A stretch of 62,237 nucleotides of DNA from an uncultured Dorea sp. (GTDB taxonomy: Bacteria; Bacillota_A; Clostridia; Lachnospirales; Lachnospiraceae): positions 1-62,237 of the forward strand of contig CAJTRM010000001.1 in NCBI GenBank assembly GCA_910578865.1, read 5' to 3'. Below the pieces are notes generated by a model that worked only from the letters and a program-made list of their open reading frames with translations, was not told where the DNA came from and searched no databases. The translations under genes were made by a program, and so were the position numbers. Positions 8,885 through 17,682 of this stretch are shown here, in pieces (the stretch's first letter is position 1; each line of letters begins with the position of its first letter).

Positions 8885-9455
8885 AATCCGTCAGTTCCTT
8901 TCTTGACTGAGAAAACAGAAACAGTCCTTTACTGACAGGATCTTTTTCCATATCATAGGCCCCTTCTGCATGCTCCTTCAGTTTCTCCACCGCCTGCCTG
9001 TCAGAAGCCGGAACAAACAACACAGTATCCCTGGTCGGAACCGCGAGAACAAGATCATCCTTCAGTTTATCCACACATACCTGCCAGATATGTTTCAGAC
9101 AAAGGGCACTGGCCTCATGGATACCGTCCGCAAGAATGCCGAATCCTCCATACCACGTATTCCCGATTACAAACTCAACATCCCGCACCAGATTTTCACA
9201 GGCTATATGAAACAGCTCCAGTATATCAAAATCAGGCGGCAGCATCTGATCCTTGAGGATTTCGTAGGTGTCCCCGTCCCTTTGAATCGCAAATATAATA
9301 TGCAGATCTCCCACAAAGCGGATCACCGGAATCTCTTTTTCTGACAGATTTTTCCCATTCAGCGCACTGCGATCACAGAGCCGCTCCTTCACCCACGGGT
9401 ATATTTTATCTTTTATGTTGTCGAACCTGTAATGTTCTTCCTCGTACTTTTGCAT
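8874..9455 (-). CDS. DUF1444/YtpQ-like protein
   Basis: 193 residues, soluble, with no signal or membrane segment. The pattern IPVIRFVGDLHIIFAIQRDG followed by a Trp/Gly-rich VIGNTWYGGFGILADG and a C-terminal VAVPTRDTVLFVPASD agrees with the DUF1444 family, which has no assigned function. First gene of the operon with the HAD phosphatase and uppP; expressed from the divergent promoter region at 9473-9562. Confidence 0.65.
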   Translation of the reverse strand: MQKYEEEHYRFDNIKDKIYPWVKERLCDRSALNGKNLSEKEIPVIRFVGDLHIIFAIQRDGDTYEILKDQMLPPDFDILELFHIACENLVRDVEFVIGNTWYGGFGILADGIHEASALCLKHIWQVCVDKLKDDLVLAVPTRDTVLFVPASDRQAVEKLKEHAEGAYDMEKDPVSKGLFLFSQSRKELTDYEV

Positions 9456-9479
9456 TCTCTGTTTTCCTTCCTTTTATAC

Positions 9480-9506
9480 CATATTGGGACCCGGGTGTCC
9501 AATATG
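9480..9506. promoter_or_regulatory. Dyad in the DUF1444/MATE intergenic region
   Basis: CATATTGG-N11-CCAATATG. On the minus strand the right arm supplies a possible -35 TTGGAC (9502-9497) with TATAAA at 9478-9473 (18-base spacer), so the dyad may be an operator over a promoter of the DUF1444 operon. It could equally be an mRNA leader hairpin. Confidence 0.4.
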
Positions 9507-9533
9507 ACTTTCCTGCATATTTATCTGAATCCT

Positions 9534-9575
9534 ATTCTAGCAAAATTTGCTTTATAAAGCAATTTAATGTACAAT
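9534..9575. promoter_or_regulatory. Symmetric divergent promoters sharing a 16-bp palindrome
   Basis: The perfect palindrome TTGCTTTATAAAGCAA (9547-9562) supplies a -35 TTGCTT on each strand. Plus strand: TTGCTT, 17 bases, TACAAT (9570-9575) toward the MATE gene. Minus strand: TTGCTT, 17 bases, TAGAAT (9539-9534) toward the DUF1444-HAD-uppP operon. Both spacers are exactly 17. Confidence 0.55.
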
Positions 9576-9609
9576 AATTAGACAAAACAATTGAACGGGA
9601 TGTGTAAAT

Positions 9610-10974
9610 ATGATGAATTCTGAACGAAAAACTACGCCTCTGCAGATAAACCAGATTACCGAAGGCGTTATATGGAAGCAGCTGCTCATTTTCTTCTTTC
9701 CTATTGCAGTAGGAACTTTATTTCAGCAATTATATAATACTGTAGACGCTATTATTGTAGGGAGATGCGTAGGAAAGCAGGCACTTGCCAGCGTAGGCGG
9801 ATCTGCCGCCGTTCTCTCTAACTTTGTAATCGGCTTTTTTACCGGGCTGTCTGCCGGAGCCACAGTTATCATCTCCCAGCATTTCGGCGCCAAAAATATA
9901 AAGCAGCTCAGCCGCGGCCTGCATACCGCATATGCATTTTCCGTCACCGTAAGCATTGCAATTTCTGTTATGGGATGGCTCGCCGCCCCCGCTCTTCTCC
10001 GCCTCCTGAAAACACCGTCGGACGTGATGCCGGACTCCATCCTGTATCTGCGCATCTATTTCCTTGGTATTGTTTTTACACTTGTCTACAACATGGGATC
10101 TTCCATTATGCGTGCCATCGGGGACTCCAGGCGTCCGCTGCTGTTCCTGATCATCTGCTGCGCTCTCAATATCATACTGGATCTCTTTTTTGTTGTAGGG
10201 CTTGGAATGGGCATTGAGGGCGCCGCCATTGCTACCGTCCTCTCACAGGCAATCAGTTCCCTGCTTGTCACACGAGCGCTGATGAAATCTTACGGCATAT
10301 TAAGGCTTGAACTTAAGTCCATCCGCTTTCATGCAGATATGCTGAAGTCGGAACTCCGCATCGGTCTCCCCGGAGGTCTGCAGTCCTTTGGTTACAGTAT
10401 CTCCAATATTATTATCCAGGCTGTTATCAACGATTTCGGAACAGATACTGCCGCCGCATGGGCAGCGTTCGGCAAAATGGATGCTATCTTCTGGACCGTG
10501 TGCGGTTCTTTCGGCATTGCCATAACTACCTTCTCCGGGCAAAACTACGGAGCAAGAAAATATGACCGGGTAAAAAAGAGCGTGCGGATATCCCTGGGGA
10601 TGTCTTTGGGCGTATGCGGAAGCCTGATTCTTTTCCTGATGGCCTTCTGCCGACCGCTCTATGTGGTATTCACTGCCGATCAGAACGTCATTGACATCGG
10701 AGTCTATATGCTGCGGCTGATCACGCCCAGTTATATTATCTTTATTTTTGTTGAGATTTTTTCAGGTGCGCTTCGGGGCATCGGTGACGTGCTGATCCCT
10801 TCTGCCATCACACTTGGCGGCGTTCTTCTTGTAAGGCTGACCTGGATCCTGCTCATAACTCCCAGAACCGGAAAACTTTCCACGCTGATGTACAGCTATC
10901 CCCTTGCCTGGGGCGCCACAGCGCTTCTTCTGGTACCTTACTACTTTTACCGCAGAAAAAAACTGCTTACCTGA
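9610..10974 (+). CDS. MATE family multidrug/Na+ antiporter
   Basis: 454 residues with about twelve membrane segments in two homologous halves. The MATE signatures are present: PIAVGTLFQQLYNTVDAIIV in segment 1, GRCVGKQALASVG, and the second-half FSGQNYGARKYDRVK. Exports cationic compounds using an ion gradient; the substrate is not predictable. Two consecutive ATGs (9610, 9613) follow a weak GGGAT ribosome binding site. Transcribed from the palindromic promoter upstream. Confidence 0.93.
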   Translation: MMNSERKTTPLQINQITEGVIWKQLLIFFFPIAVGTLFQQLYNTVDAIIVGRCVGKQALASVGGSAAVLSNFVIGFFTGLSAGATVIISQHFGAKNIKQLSRGLHTAYAFSVTVSIAISVMGWLAAPALLRLLKTPSDVMPDSILYLRIYFLGIVFTLVYNMGSSIMRAIGDSRRPLLFLIICCALNIILDLFFVVGLGMGIEGAAIATVLSQAISSLLVTRALMKSYGILRLELKSIRFHADMLKSELRIGLPGGLQSFGYSISNIIIQAVINDFGTDTAAAWAAFGKMDAIFWTVCGSFGIAITTFSGQNYGARKYDRVKKSVRISLGMSLGVCGSLILFLMAFCRPLYVVFTADQNVIDIGVYMLRLITPSYIIFIFVEIFSGALRGIGDVLIPSAITLGGVLLVRLTWILLITPRTGKLSTLMYSYPLAWGATALLLVPYYFYRRKKLLT

Positions 10975-10996
10975 TACTCTGCGCCTGAACGGTTAA

Positions 10997-11036
10997 AGCC
11001 CGAGATGCAATTGACTCTCTAATTGCATCCCGGGCT
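10997..11036. terminator. Bidirectional terminator, copy 2 of a duplicated module
   Basis: Arms AGCCCGAGATGCAATT / AATTGCATCCCGGGCT with a short CTCTCT-type loop and TTTTT to the right, between convergent MATE (plus) and hydrogenase (minus) genes. Near-identical to 4741-4782, including the loop. Confidence 0.85.
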
Positions 11037-11048
11037 TTTTACACTGAT

Positions 11049-12812
11049 CTAATATTCTTTATACCCGATTCCGTATTTATCTACGCTGTCCAGGTGATCG
11101 GTGTGCAGCAGCATATGCGCCTTGTGTCCGTTGGGCTCTCCAAAATATTCCTTATAGAGCAGATCTATATCCGGATTCTCATGGGAATACCTGAATGCGG
11201 CATTCTCATCCAGATAATACAGATTCTTCCCTCTCTCAAATGCGAGTTCTTCTCCGTCATGGATCGGCTGGCCGCCGCCTCCTACACATCCGCCCGGACA
11301 TGCCATAACTTCTACAAAGTCATACTGCACCTCTCCGCGCTCAATCTTATTGATAAGCGCTCTTGCATTGCCAAGTCCGCTGACAACCGCGGTCCTGACC
11401 GCAATATCATCTACCTGGAAGGTCGCCTCCTGTACACCCTGGTTCTCGTTAAAGCCTTCTGCTCTCACTGCCTTGAATGCATCTACCGGAGGATTCTCTC
11501 CTTTAATGAGGAAATAAGCACTTCTGAGCGCCGCCTCCATAACACCGCCTGTAGCCCCGAAGATAACCCCGGCTCCTGTCCCTTCCTGCATCGGACGGTC
11601 ACTTTCCCGGTCGGCTAACGTATCCGGGCTGATATGTGCAGAGCGAATCATCTTGACAAGCTCCCTTGTAGTAAGGACGACATCAATGTCTTTACCTGCA
11701 TATTCCTCGTAGAACAGATCCATCTCCTGTTCACCCTTCTTAGCAACACACGGCATAACTGATACTGTAAATATCTGCTCCGGCTTAACGTTAAGTTTCT
11801 GTGCAAAATAGGTTTTCATCACTGCGCCGAACATCTGCTGCGGTGATTTTGCAGAAGACAGATATTTTACAAGGTGAGGAAACTGGGATTTCACAAACCT
11901 GAGCCATCCCGGGCAGCAGGAGGTAAACATAGGACGTTCTTTTAATTCTCCGGATGTAAACCTCTTGACGAATTCTGTCCCTTCCTCCATGATCGTCAGG
12001 TCGGCCGAGAAACAGGTGTCAAATACATAGTCTGCCCCCATCCTCTTCAACGCGTCAAGAATCTTCCCTACTGTAGCCTCTCCCGGCTTCAATCCAAGCT
12101 CTTCCCCCCATGCGGCACGCACAGCCGGAGCCACCTGTGTCACAACGATCTTGTCCGGGTCGGCAAGTGCTTCCCACACTCTTTCTGTATCATTACGTTC
12201 CCGGAGCGCCCCCACCGGACAATGAGTAATACACTGCCCGCAAAGGGAACAGTCGGACTCTTCAATCTTCTTATGTCCGGACACATTAACGGTTGTTCTT
12301 GATCCTGTCCCTTCTACATCCCAGATGTTCAGGCTCTGCACCTTATCGCAGATCTGGATGCAGCGCATACATTTGATACATTTGGATGAATCACGTATCA
12401 ACGGGAACTCTTTATTCCACTGCTGTTTCTCTATCTCCATTTTGTAAGGAATATCAATGATGTTCAGTTCATTGGCAACCGTCTGCAGCATACAGTTGCC
12501 GCTTCTTGTGCAGGTCACACACTCGCAGTTGTGCTGAGCAAGGATCAATTCTACGTTCGTCCTTCTGTGTCTCCTTACCTTCGGGCTGTTTGTGTAGAGC
12601 ACCATGCCTTCCTTGGCTACATTATTACAAGAGGTAATCAACCGCTCTTTTCCCTCCAGTTCAACCACGCACACACGGCAGGCCGCAATTTCATTGATTC
12701 CTTTTAAATAGCACAGGTGAGGAATCGGAATCCCATTCTGAGCGGCAGCTTCCATGATCGTGGTGTTTTCTTCTACGGATATCTGTTTTCCATCAATTGT
12801 AAGATTTACCAT
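11049..12812 (-). CDS. [FeFe] hydrogenase, group A catalytic subunit
   Basis: 587 residues. Domain order: plant-type [2Fe-2S] (residues 1-75, AACRVCVVELEGKE), His-ligated [4Fe-4S] (QHNCECVTCTRSGNCML, ~94-110), two ferredoxin-type clusters (CIKCMRCIQICD and CSLCGQCITHCP, ~140-210), then the H-cluster domain with all three motifs: TSCCPGW, MPCVAKK and ACPGGCVGGGGQP. It makes or consumes H2 in the cytosol. It overlaps the upstream flavoprotein gene by 7 bases (ATGGTAA), so the pair is translationally coupled. No NuoE-like subunit is next to it, so this is not the classic three-gene bifurcating HydABC; it matches the hydrogenase-GltD arrangement. Confidence 0.95.
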   Translation of the reverse strand: MVNLTIDGKQISVEENTTIMEAAAQNGIPIPHLCYLKGINEIAACRVCVVELEGKERLITSCNNVAKEGMVLYTNSPKVRRHRRTNVELILAQHNCECVTCTRSGNCMLQTVANELNIIDIPYKMEIEKQQWNKEFPLIRDSSKCIKCMRCIQICDKVQSLNIWDVEGTGSRTTVNVSGHKKIEESDCSLCGQCITHCPVGALRERNDTERVWEALADPDKIVVTQVAPAVRAAWGEELGLKPGEATVGKILDALKRMGADYVFDTCFSADLTIMEEGTEFVKRFTSGELKERPMFTSCCPGWLRFVKSQFPHLVKYLSSAKSPQQMFGAVMKTYFAQKLNVKPEQIFTVSVMPCVAKKGEQEMDLFYEEYAGKDIDVVLTTRELVKMIRSAHISPDTLADRESDRPMQEGTGAGVIFGATGGVMEAALRSAYFLIKGENPPVDAFKAVRAEGFNENQGVQEATFQVDDIAVRTAVVSGLGNARALINKIERGEVQYDFVEVMACPGGCVGGGGQPIHDGEELAFERGKNLYYLDENAAFRYSHENPDIDLLYKEYFGEPNGHKAHMLLHTDHLDSVDKYGIGYKEY

Positions 12813-14638
12813 AATTTCTCTCTGCCTCCTTTAAAGATTCCATATCCAAAGTGATCACAGCGCAGGCACCGGCTGGCCTCCTGCTTTGCCTCTTTCTCGG
12901 TCATGCAGTTTTCACAGCCGTCCCAGTCATGGATCCTCTCGCATGCCTCACGCTCTGTCAGGTTCACTCTGCCGCATGGTGTGCGGTCGTCAAGACGCGC
13001 CTCCGGAATCTCCACGTCACAGGAAATCTCATGGCGGTATCCCAGGTACTCGTCAATATTGGCTGCAGTAACCTTGGCTGCTGCAATTGCCTTAATTACA
13101 GATGCAGGTCCGCTTGCACAGTCGCCGCCGGCAAATACTCCCGGAAGATTTTCGATAGAGCCGTTACTCTTCGTCACAATCTTACCGCGTGATACAGGAA
13201 TGCCTGCTTCTTCAAAATGTCTGGTCTCAATATTTTGCCCGATAGCAACCACAAGAACATCGCAGGGGATATATACATCCTCCTCGCCAGTTGGTTTTAT
13301 ACTTGCACGTCCATCTTTGATGGAGCTGATCATCTGCGGCGTAACATAGATTCCTTTTACATGATTGTTCTCATCTACATCCAGCGCAGCAGGAGCCTTC
13401 AGCGTCTGTACCTCGATCCCCTCTGCGATGGCGCCTTCAATCTCTGAAGGAAGAGCTGTCATATCCGCAATTCTTCTGCGGTACACAACACTTACCTTTT
13501 TAGCGCCCAGGCGCTTTGCTGTACGAACGGCATCCATCGTTACATTACCGCCGCCGATCACTGCAACCTCTTTGCCTGTCAGATCCATAATAATATTCTT
13601 TCCTACATTCCTCAGGAACTGTACTGCGGAGAAAATCCCTTCCGCATCCTCTCCGTCCAGGCCAAGCTTTTTGTCCGTGCTGGCGCCAATCGTAATCAAC
13701 ACTGCGTCATATTCCTTCTGCAGCTGCTGTATTGTAATATCCGGCCCGATCTTCAGCCCGTGCTTCACTTCCACGCCGGTTTTTAAAATTGCATTCACAT
13801 CATCTTCCAGACGATCCTTCGGCAGACGGTAGTTCGGGATACCGTACCGCAGCATTCCTCCTAATTTGGGAAGCATCTCATATACTGTAGTCTGATGCCC
13901 CATAAGCTGCAGATAGTATGCTGCACTCAACCCTCCGGGGCCGCCGCCCAGCACTGCAATCTTCTTCCCTGTACTCGGGGCGCATGCCGGCGGATCCACT
14001 TCTCCGGCGAAATCTGCCGCAACTCTCTTCAGGCCGCGGATATTAATGGCGTCATCCATCATATTCCTGCGGCACCTGGCCTCACATGGATGCTCACAGA
14101 TAAATCCACAGGTTGTCGGGAATGGATTATCTTTACGGATCAGCCTGATGGCATCTGCATATCTTCCTTCACCGACCAATGCCACATATCCCGGGATGTC
14201 CACATGTGCCGGACATAAAGATACACATGGCACAGGCTGGCTGTATGAACAGGTACAGCGACCGTTCTGTATATGCTCTACATAATCGTCGCGATAGCCG
14301 ATCAATCCTCTGTAAACCATCTTTGCAGCCTCATAGCCGATAGCACAGTCGGCGGATTCCATAATAGAAAGCGCCGTCTGTTCCATAATCTCAAGTGTCT
14401 TCATTGTTGCCTTTCCATCAAGAACATCCTTGATAAAACTGTTCAACTGGCCAAGTCCGATACGGCATGGAACACACTTTCCACATGTCTGTGCATGACA
14501 CAGTTCTAAAAAAGCGCGCGCCATATCAACCGGGCATAACCCCGGCGGACTTGATTCGATTCTTCGCTCTAAGTCCTTGTACAGGTCTTCCATAACAAGG
14601 TCTGCTTTCTTAGGCGAAGTAAGCTCTAATCTGCTCAT
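12806..14638 (-). CDS. NuoF-type Fe-S / GltD-like FAD-NAD(P)H oxidoreductase fusion
   Basis: 610 residues. The N-terminal ~110 residues carry the NuoF C-terminal iron-sulfur motif (CGKCVPCRIGLGQL, then CAIGYEA). Residues ~128-190 form the GltD N-terminal Fe-S region (CSLCPAHVDIPGYV, CGFICEHPCEARCRRN). An FAD Rossmann fold follows at ~225 (IAVLGGGPGGLSAAYYL) and a pyridine-nucleotide fold at ~365 (EVAVIGGGNVTMDAV), with a C-terminal Cys-rich tail. Presumed electron partner linking NAD(P)H and the hydrogenase; whether it bifurcates electrons cannot be told. First gene of the two-gene operon. Confidence 0.9.
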   Translation of the reverse strand: MSRLELTSPKKADLVMEDLYKDLERRIESSPPGLCPVDMARAFLELCHAQTCGKCVPCRIGLGQLNSFIKDVLDGKATMKTLEIMEQTALSIMESADCAIGYEAAKMVYRGLIGYRDDYVEHIQNGRCTCSYSQPVPCVSLCPAHVDIPGYVALVGEGRYADAIRLIRKDNPFPTTCGFICEHPCEARCRRNMMDDAINIRGLKRVAADFAGEVDPPACAPSTGKKIAVLGGGPGGLSAAYYLQLMGHQTTVYEMLPKLGGMLRYGIPNYRLPKDRLEDDVNAILKTGVEVKHGLKIGPDITIQQLQKEYDAVLITIGASTDKKLGLDGEDAEGIFSAVQFLRNVGKNIIMDLTGKEVAVIGGGNVTMDAVRTAKRLGAKKVSVVYRRRIADMTALPSEIEGAIAEGIEVQTLKAPAALDVDENNHVKGIYVTPQMISSIKDGRASIKPTGEEDVYIPCDVLVVAIGQNIETRHFEEAGIPVSRGKIVTKSNGSIENLPGVFAGGDCASGPASVIKAIAAAKVTAANIDEYLGYRHEISCDVEIPEARLDDRTPCGRVNLTEREACERIHDWDGCENCMTEKEAKQEASRCLRCDHFGYGIFKGGREKLW

Positions 14639-14750
14639 TTTCGTTTTTACCGTCCCTTCTTTTTCATATTATGATGTTGGGCCAAATGACAAAAAACTAT
14701 TGCCCCTTGATAATACAGATATTTATTATGTATCTCAATTTAATATGTAC

Positions 14751-14778
14751 ATTATATCATCAAAATGACAATATGCAA
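14751..14778 (-). promoter_or_regulatory. Promoter for the hydrogenase operon
   Basis: Minus strand: -35 TTGCAT (14778-14773), 16-base spacer, -10 TATAAT (14756-14751), about 110 bases before the start codon at 14638. The remaining bases between 14639 and 14940 hold only this promoter and the ribosomal operon terminator. Confidence 0.5.
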
Positions 14779-14888
14779 TCAATTTCGACAAAAGTAGATT
14801 ATTTAACAGTATAGTCAGATTTTTAACACATTAGGTTGGGGATACCCGCTTATACTAATGCTTCTCTTCCGCATGGCACACACCGAAA

Positions 14889-14920
14889 AACCCGCATCCT
14901 GATCTCTCAGAATGCGGGTT
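14889..14920 (-). terminator. Terminator of the S10-spc-alpha superoperon
   Basis: On the minus strand AACCCGCAT / ATGCGGGTT arms, with an inner CTGA/TCAG extension, are followed by TTTTTCGG, 20 bases beyond the rplQ stop. Confidence 0.9.
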
Positions 14921-14940
14921 AAAATATGCTTCATCTGCAA

Positions 14941-15477
14941 TTATACAAGTTCGATAAATACTTCCATTGCTGCATCGCCTTTACGCTGGCCAATTTTTAC
15001 GATCCTTGTGTAACCACCGTTACGGTTCTCGTATTTTGGTGCGATTTCATCAAAAAGCTTTGCTACAAGATCTACCTGCTTTGTGTTTTTCTTTCTTCCT
15101 GCCTGAGCTTTCGGCACATCCTTTACAGAATAGAGAACCTTAAGCATCTGACGGCGTGCATGAAGTCTGCTTGGAAGATCCTTTTTAATCTTCTTCTCAA
15201 CTTCATCGTATACGGTAGTCTTCTTACCGTCTACTACTTCTTTCACACGCTTTCCGTCTTTATCCTTCCGGGCAACCTTAGCCATTACAGTAACTTCTTC
15301 AAAGTTATCCTTCTCTTTTACTGCCATAGCAATAAGGCCTTCTACGATCTTACGGATCTCTTTTGCTCTGGCCTCTGTCGTTCTGATCTTGCCGTTGTTG
15401 ATCAGAGCTGTCACCTGGTTTCTCAATAAAGCTTTTCTCTGGCTTGATGTTTTGCCGAGTTTCCTATAGTTTGCCAT
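14941..15477 (-). CDS. rplQ: 50S ribosomal protein L17
   Basis: 178 residues, N-terminus MANYRKLGKTSSQRKALLRN, the family signature. Longer than the ~120-residue core because of a lysine/acid-rich insert around residues 60-110 seen in clostridial L17. Last gene of the superoperon, followed by the terminator at 14889-14920. The 114-base spacer to rpoA holds the hairpin GGGTTCC-GT-GGAACCC (minus strand). Confidence 0.98.
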   Translation of the reverse strand: MANYRKLGKTSSQRKALLRNQVTALINNGKIRTTEARAKEIRKIVEGLIAMAVKEKDNFEEVTVMAKVARKDKDGKRVKEVVDGKKTTVYDEVEKKIKKDLPSRLHARRQMLKVLYSVKDVPKAQAGRKKNTKQVDLVAKLFDEIAPKYENRNGGYTRIVKIGQRKGDAAMEVFIELV

Positions 15478-15591
15478 TTTTTAATCCTCCAATTATTAAC
15501 ATCTGGTTATGCTTCTTCGGGCTTACTAGCCAAATGCTTTGCCGGGCTTTGCGGAATCTGCGCCGGGTTCCACGGAACCCTTTCATGCGCT

Positions 15592-16551
15592 TTATTCCTC
15601 ACCTTTACTTAAGCTTAAGCCTAACTCATCTAATTTTGCGAGCACTTCTTCTAAAGACTTGCGTCCAAGATTCCGTACTTTCATCATATCCTCCGGCGTC
15701 CGGTTGGTAAGCTCCTCTACAGTGTTAATGCCCGCTCTCTTTAAGCAGTTATAGGAACGTACCGATAACTCTAATTCATCGATGCTCATCTCAAGCACCT
15801 TTTCTTTTTCGTCATCTTCTTTCTCGATCATAACTTCTGCGGCCTGTGCCACTTCTGACAGATCAATAAAGAGCCTCAGATGCTCACTGAGCACCTTTGC
15901 AGCCAGACTTACTGCTTCATCCGGAAGCAGTGTACCGTCGGTGTATACATCTAATGTCAGTTTATCAAAATCTGTAATCTGACCGACACGTGTATTCTCT
16001 ACTGTAAGATTTACACGCTCCACCGGAGTGTAGATGGAATCAATCGGAATGACTGCAATCGGTAATTCGTCATTCTTATTCTTATCAGCGCTTACATAGC
16101 CTCTGCCTCTTGTAATGGTAAGTTCCATGTAAAGCTTGCTGTCTGCCCCGCCATTCAGCGTTGCAATCACTGTCTCAGGATTCATGATCTCAATATCCTG
16201 ATCCACCTGGATGTCTGCCGCCGTAACAACACCTTCACCCTCGAACTCAATATAGGCTGTCTTTGCCTCATCTGTCTCAGATGTGTTCTTAATAGCCAGT
16301 GATTTTAAGTTCATGATGATTTCTGTAACGTCTTCTTTAACCCCTGGGATGGAACTGAACTCATGCAGTACTCCATCGATTTTAACCTGGCTGATCGCTG
16401 CGCCCGGCAGAGAAGAGAGCATGATTCTTCTGAGAGAGTTTCCTAATGTTGTACCATACCCCCTCTCCAGAGGCTCTACAACGAATCTTCCATATTTCTT
16501 ATCTTCTGAAATTTCAGTTATTTCAATATTAGGTTTATTAAAATCAAACAC
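15592..16551 (-). CDS. rpoA: RNA polymerase alpha subunit
   Basis: 319 residues. N-terminal dimerisation domain (RFVVEPLERGYGTTLGNSLR) and the C-terminal helix-hairpin-helix alpha-CTD (LELSVRSYNCLKRAGI...LGRKSLEEV) that contacts UP elements and activators. Normal length. Lies between rpsD and rplQ, as in most bacteria. Confidence 0.99.
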   Translation of the reverse strand: MFDFNKPNIEITEISEDKKYGRFVVEPLERGYGTTLGNSLRRIMLSSLPGAAISQVKIDGVLHEFSSIPGVKEDVTEIIMNLKSLAIKNTSETDEAKTAYIEFEGEGVVTAADIQVDQDIEIMNPETVIATLNGGADSKLYMELTITRGRGYVSADKNKNDELPIAVIPIDSIYTPVERVNLTVENTRVGQITDFDKLTLDVYTDGTLLPDEAVSLAAKVLSEHLRLFIDLSEVAQAAEVMIEKEDDEKEKVLEMSIDELELSVRSYNCLKRAGINTVEELTNRTPEDMMKVRNLGRKSLEEVLAKLDELGLSLSKGEE

Positions 16552-16580
16552 TAGTCCACCTCCTGTGGTGTTACGGGTTA

Positions 16581-17174
16581 TTATTTAGAATATAATTCGA
16601 CGATTAACATCTCATCTACAGGAACATCAATAACTTCACGATTCGGGAGTTCCTTTACCGTCCCTTTCAGAGCCTCAGTATCCACCTCTAACCAATCCGG
16701 AACCATACGTCCGCCTGTGGACTCTAAAATCTCTTTGTACCTTGGGGAGCTTTTGTGTTTTTCTTTAATTTCAATTGAATCTCCGGCTTTTACAAGGTAA
16801 GACGGAATGTTTACCTGCTTGCCGTTAACAAGAACATGCTTGTGATCAACGATCTGTCTTGCTTCACGCCTTGTTCTTGCAAGACCCATACGGAATACTA
16901 CGTTATCTAACCTTGATTCAAGAAGTACCATCAGATTCTCACCTGTCATACCGCTCATCTGTTTTGCTTTTTTGTAGTAATTCCTGAAAGGTTTCTCTAA
17001 TACACCATAGATGAATTTCGCTTTCTGCTTCTCACGTAACTGAAGGCCATACTCGCTCATTTTTCTGCTGGATCTCTTTAACTGTCTGTTAGACTTTTTA
17101 TCAATCCCTAAATATACCGGATCCATTCCAAGAGAACGGCATCTTTTAAGAACTGGAACTCTATTTACTGCCAT
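16581..17174 (-). CDS. rpsD: 30S ribosomal protein S4
   Basis: 197 residues with the S4 RNA-binding domain (LDNVVFRMGLARTRREARQI) near residues 90-150. The N-terminal region lacks the four-Cys zinc site found in some S4 proteins (only one Cys, near residue 12). Assembly-initiating 16S rRNA-binding protein; S4 also represses its own operon in several bacteria. Confidence 0.99.
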   Translation of the reverse strand: MAVNRVPVLKRCRSLGMDPVYLGIDKKSNRQLKRSSRKMSEYGLQLREKQKAKFIYGVLEKPFRNYYKKAKQMSGMTGENLMVLLESRLDNVVFRMGLARTRREARQIVDHKHVLVNGKQVNIPSYLVKAGDSIEIKEKHKSSPRYKEILESTGGRMVPDWLEVDTEALKGTVKELPNREVIDVPVDEMLIVELYSK

Positions 17175-17260
17175 GTTTTACTTCCTCCTAATATACAATC
17201 GGATATCCATCATCCGCTTCGCTAGCTGCATATAATCAGCATCCGTAATGCAGCTGCTGA

Positions 17261-17656
17261 CTAGACTCTTCTACGTTTTGGTGGACGGCAACCATTATGT
17301 GGCACCGGAGTAACATCCTTAATACTTGTCACATCAATTCCACATGCCTGAAGGGCACGGATTGCTGCTTCTCTACCTGAACCTGGGCCTTTAACCATTA
17401 CGTCAACAGTCTTCAAACCATGTACCAATGCTGCCTTAGCTGCTGTCTCAGCTGCCATCTGTGCTGCATAAGGGGTAGATTTCCTTGAACCTCTGAATCC
17501 CAGACCGCCTGCACTTGCCCATGAGAGTGCATTTCCCTGTGCATCCGTTAATGTAACGATTGTGTTATTAAAAGATGACTGGATGTGTGCTTGTCCGTGT
17601 TCAACGTTTTTCTTGACACGCTTCTTTGTCACTTTCTTTGTAACTTTCTTTGCCAT
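17261..17656 (-). CDS. rpsK: 30S ribosomal protein S11
   Basis: 131 residues; core AHIQSSFNNTIVTLTDAQGN and the C-terminal HNGCRPPKRRRV tail are typical. Platform protein next to the mRNA exit. The 86-base spacer to rpsD contains imperfect repeats around a CTAG motif similar to other spacers of this operon. Confidence 0.99.
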   Translation of the reverse strand: MAKKVTKKVTKKRVKKNVEHGQAHIQSSFNNTIVTLTDAQGNALSWASAGGLGFRGSRKSTPYAAQMAAETAAKAALVHGLKTVDVMVKGPGSGREAAIRALQACGIDVTSIKDVTPVPHNGCRPPKRRRV

Positions 17657-17682
17657 AATAAAACTAACCTACTCTTTCCTTT

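Noticed and set aside
14926..15429. 167-codon frame antisense to rplQ
   Set aside because: A shadow of the L17 gene on the opposite strand without a start signal; similar shadows occur over most genes here.
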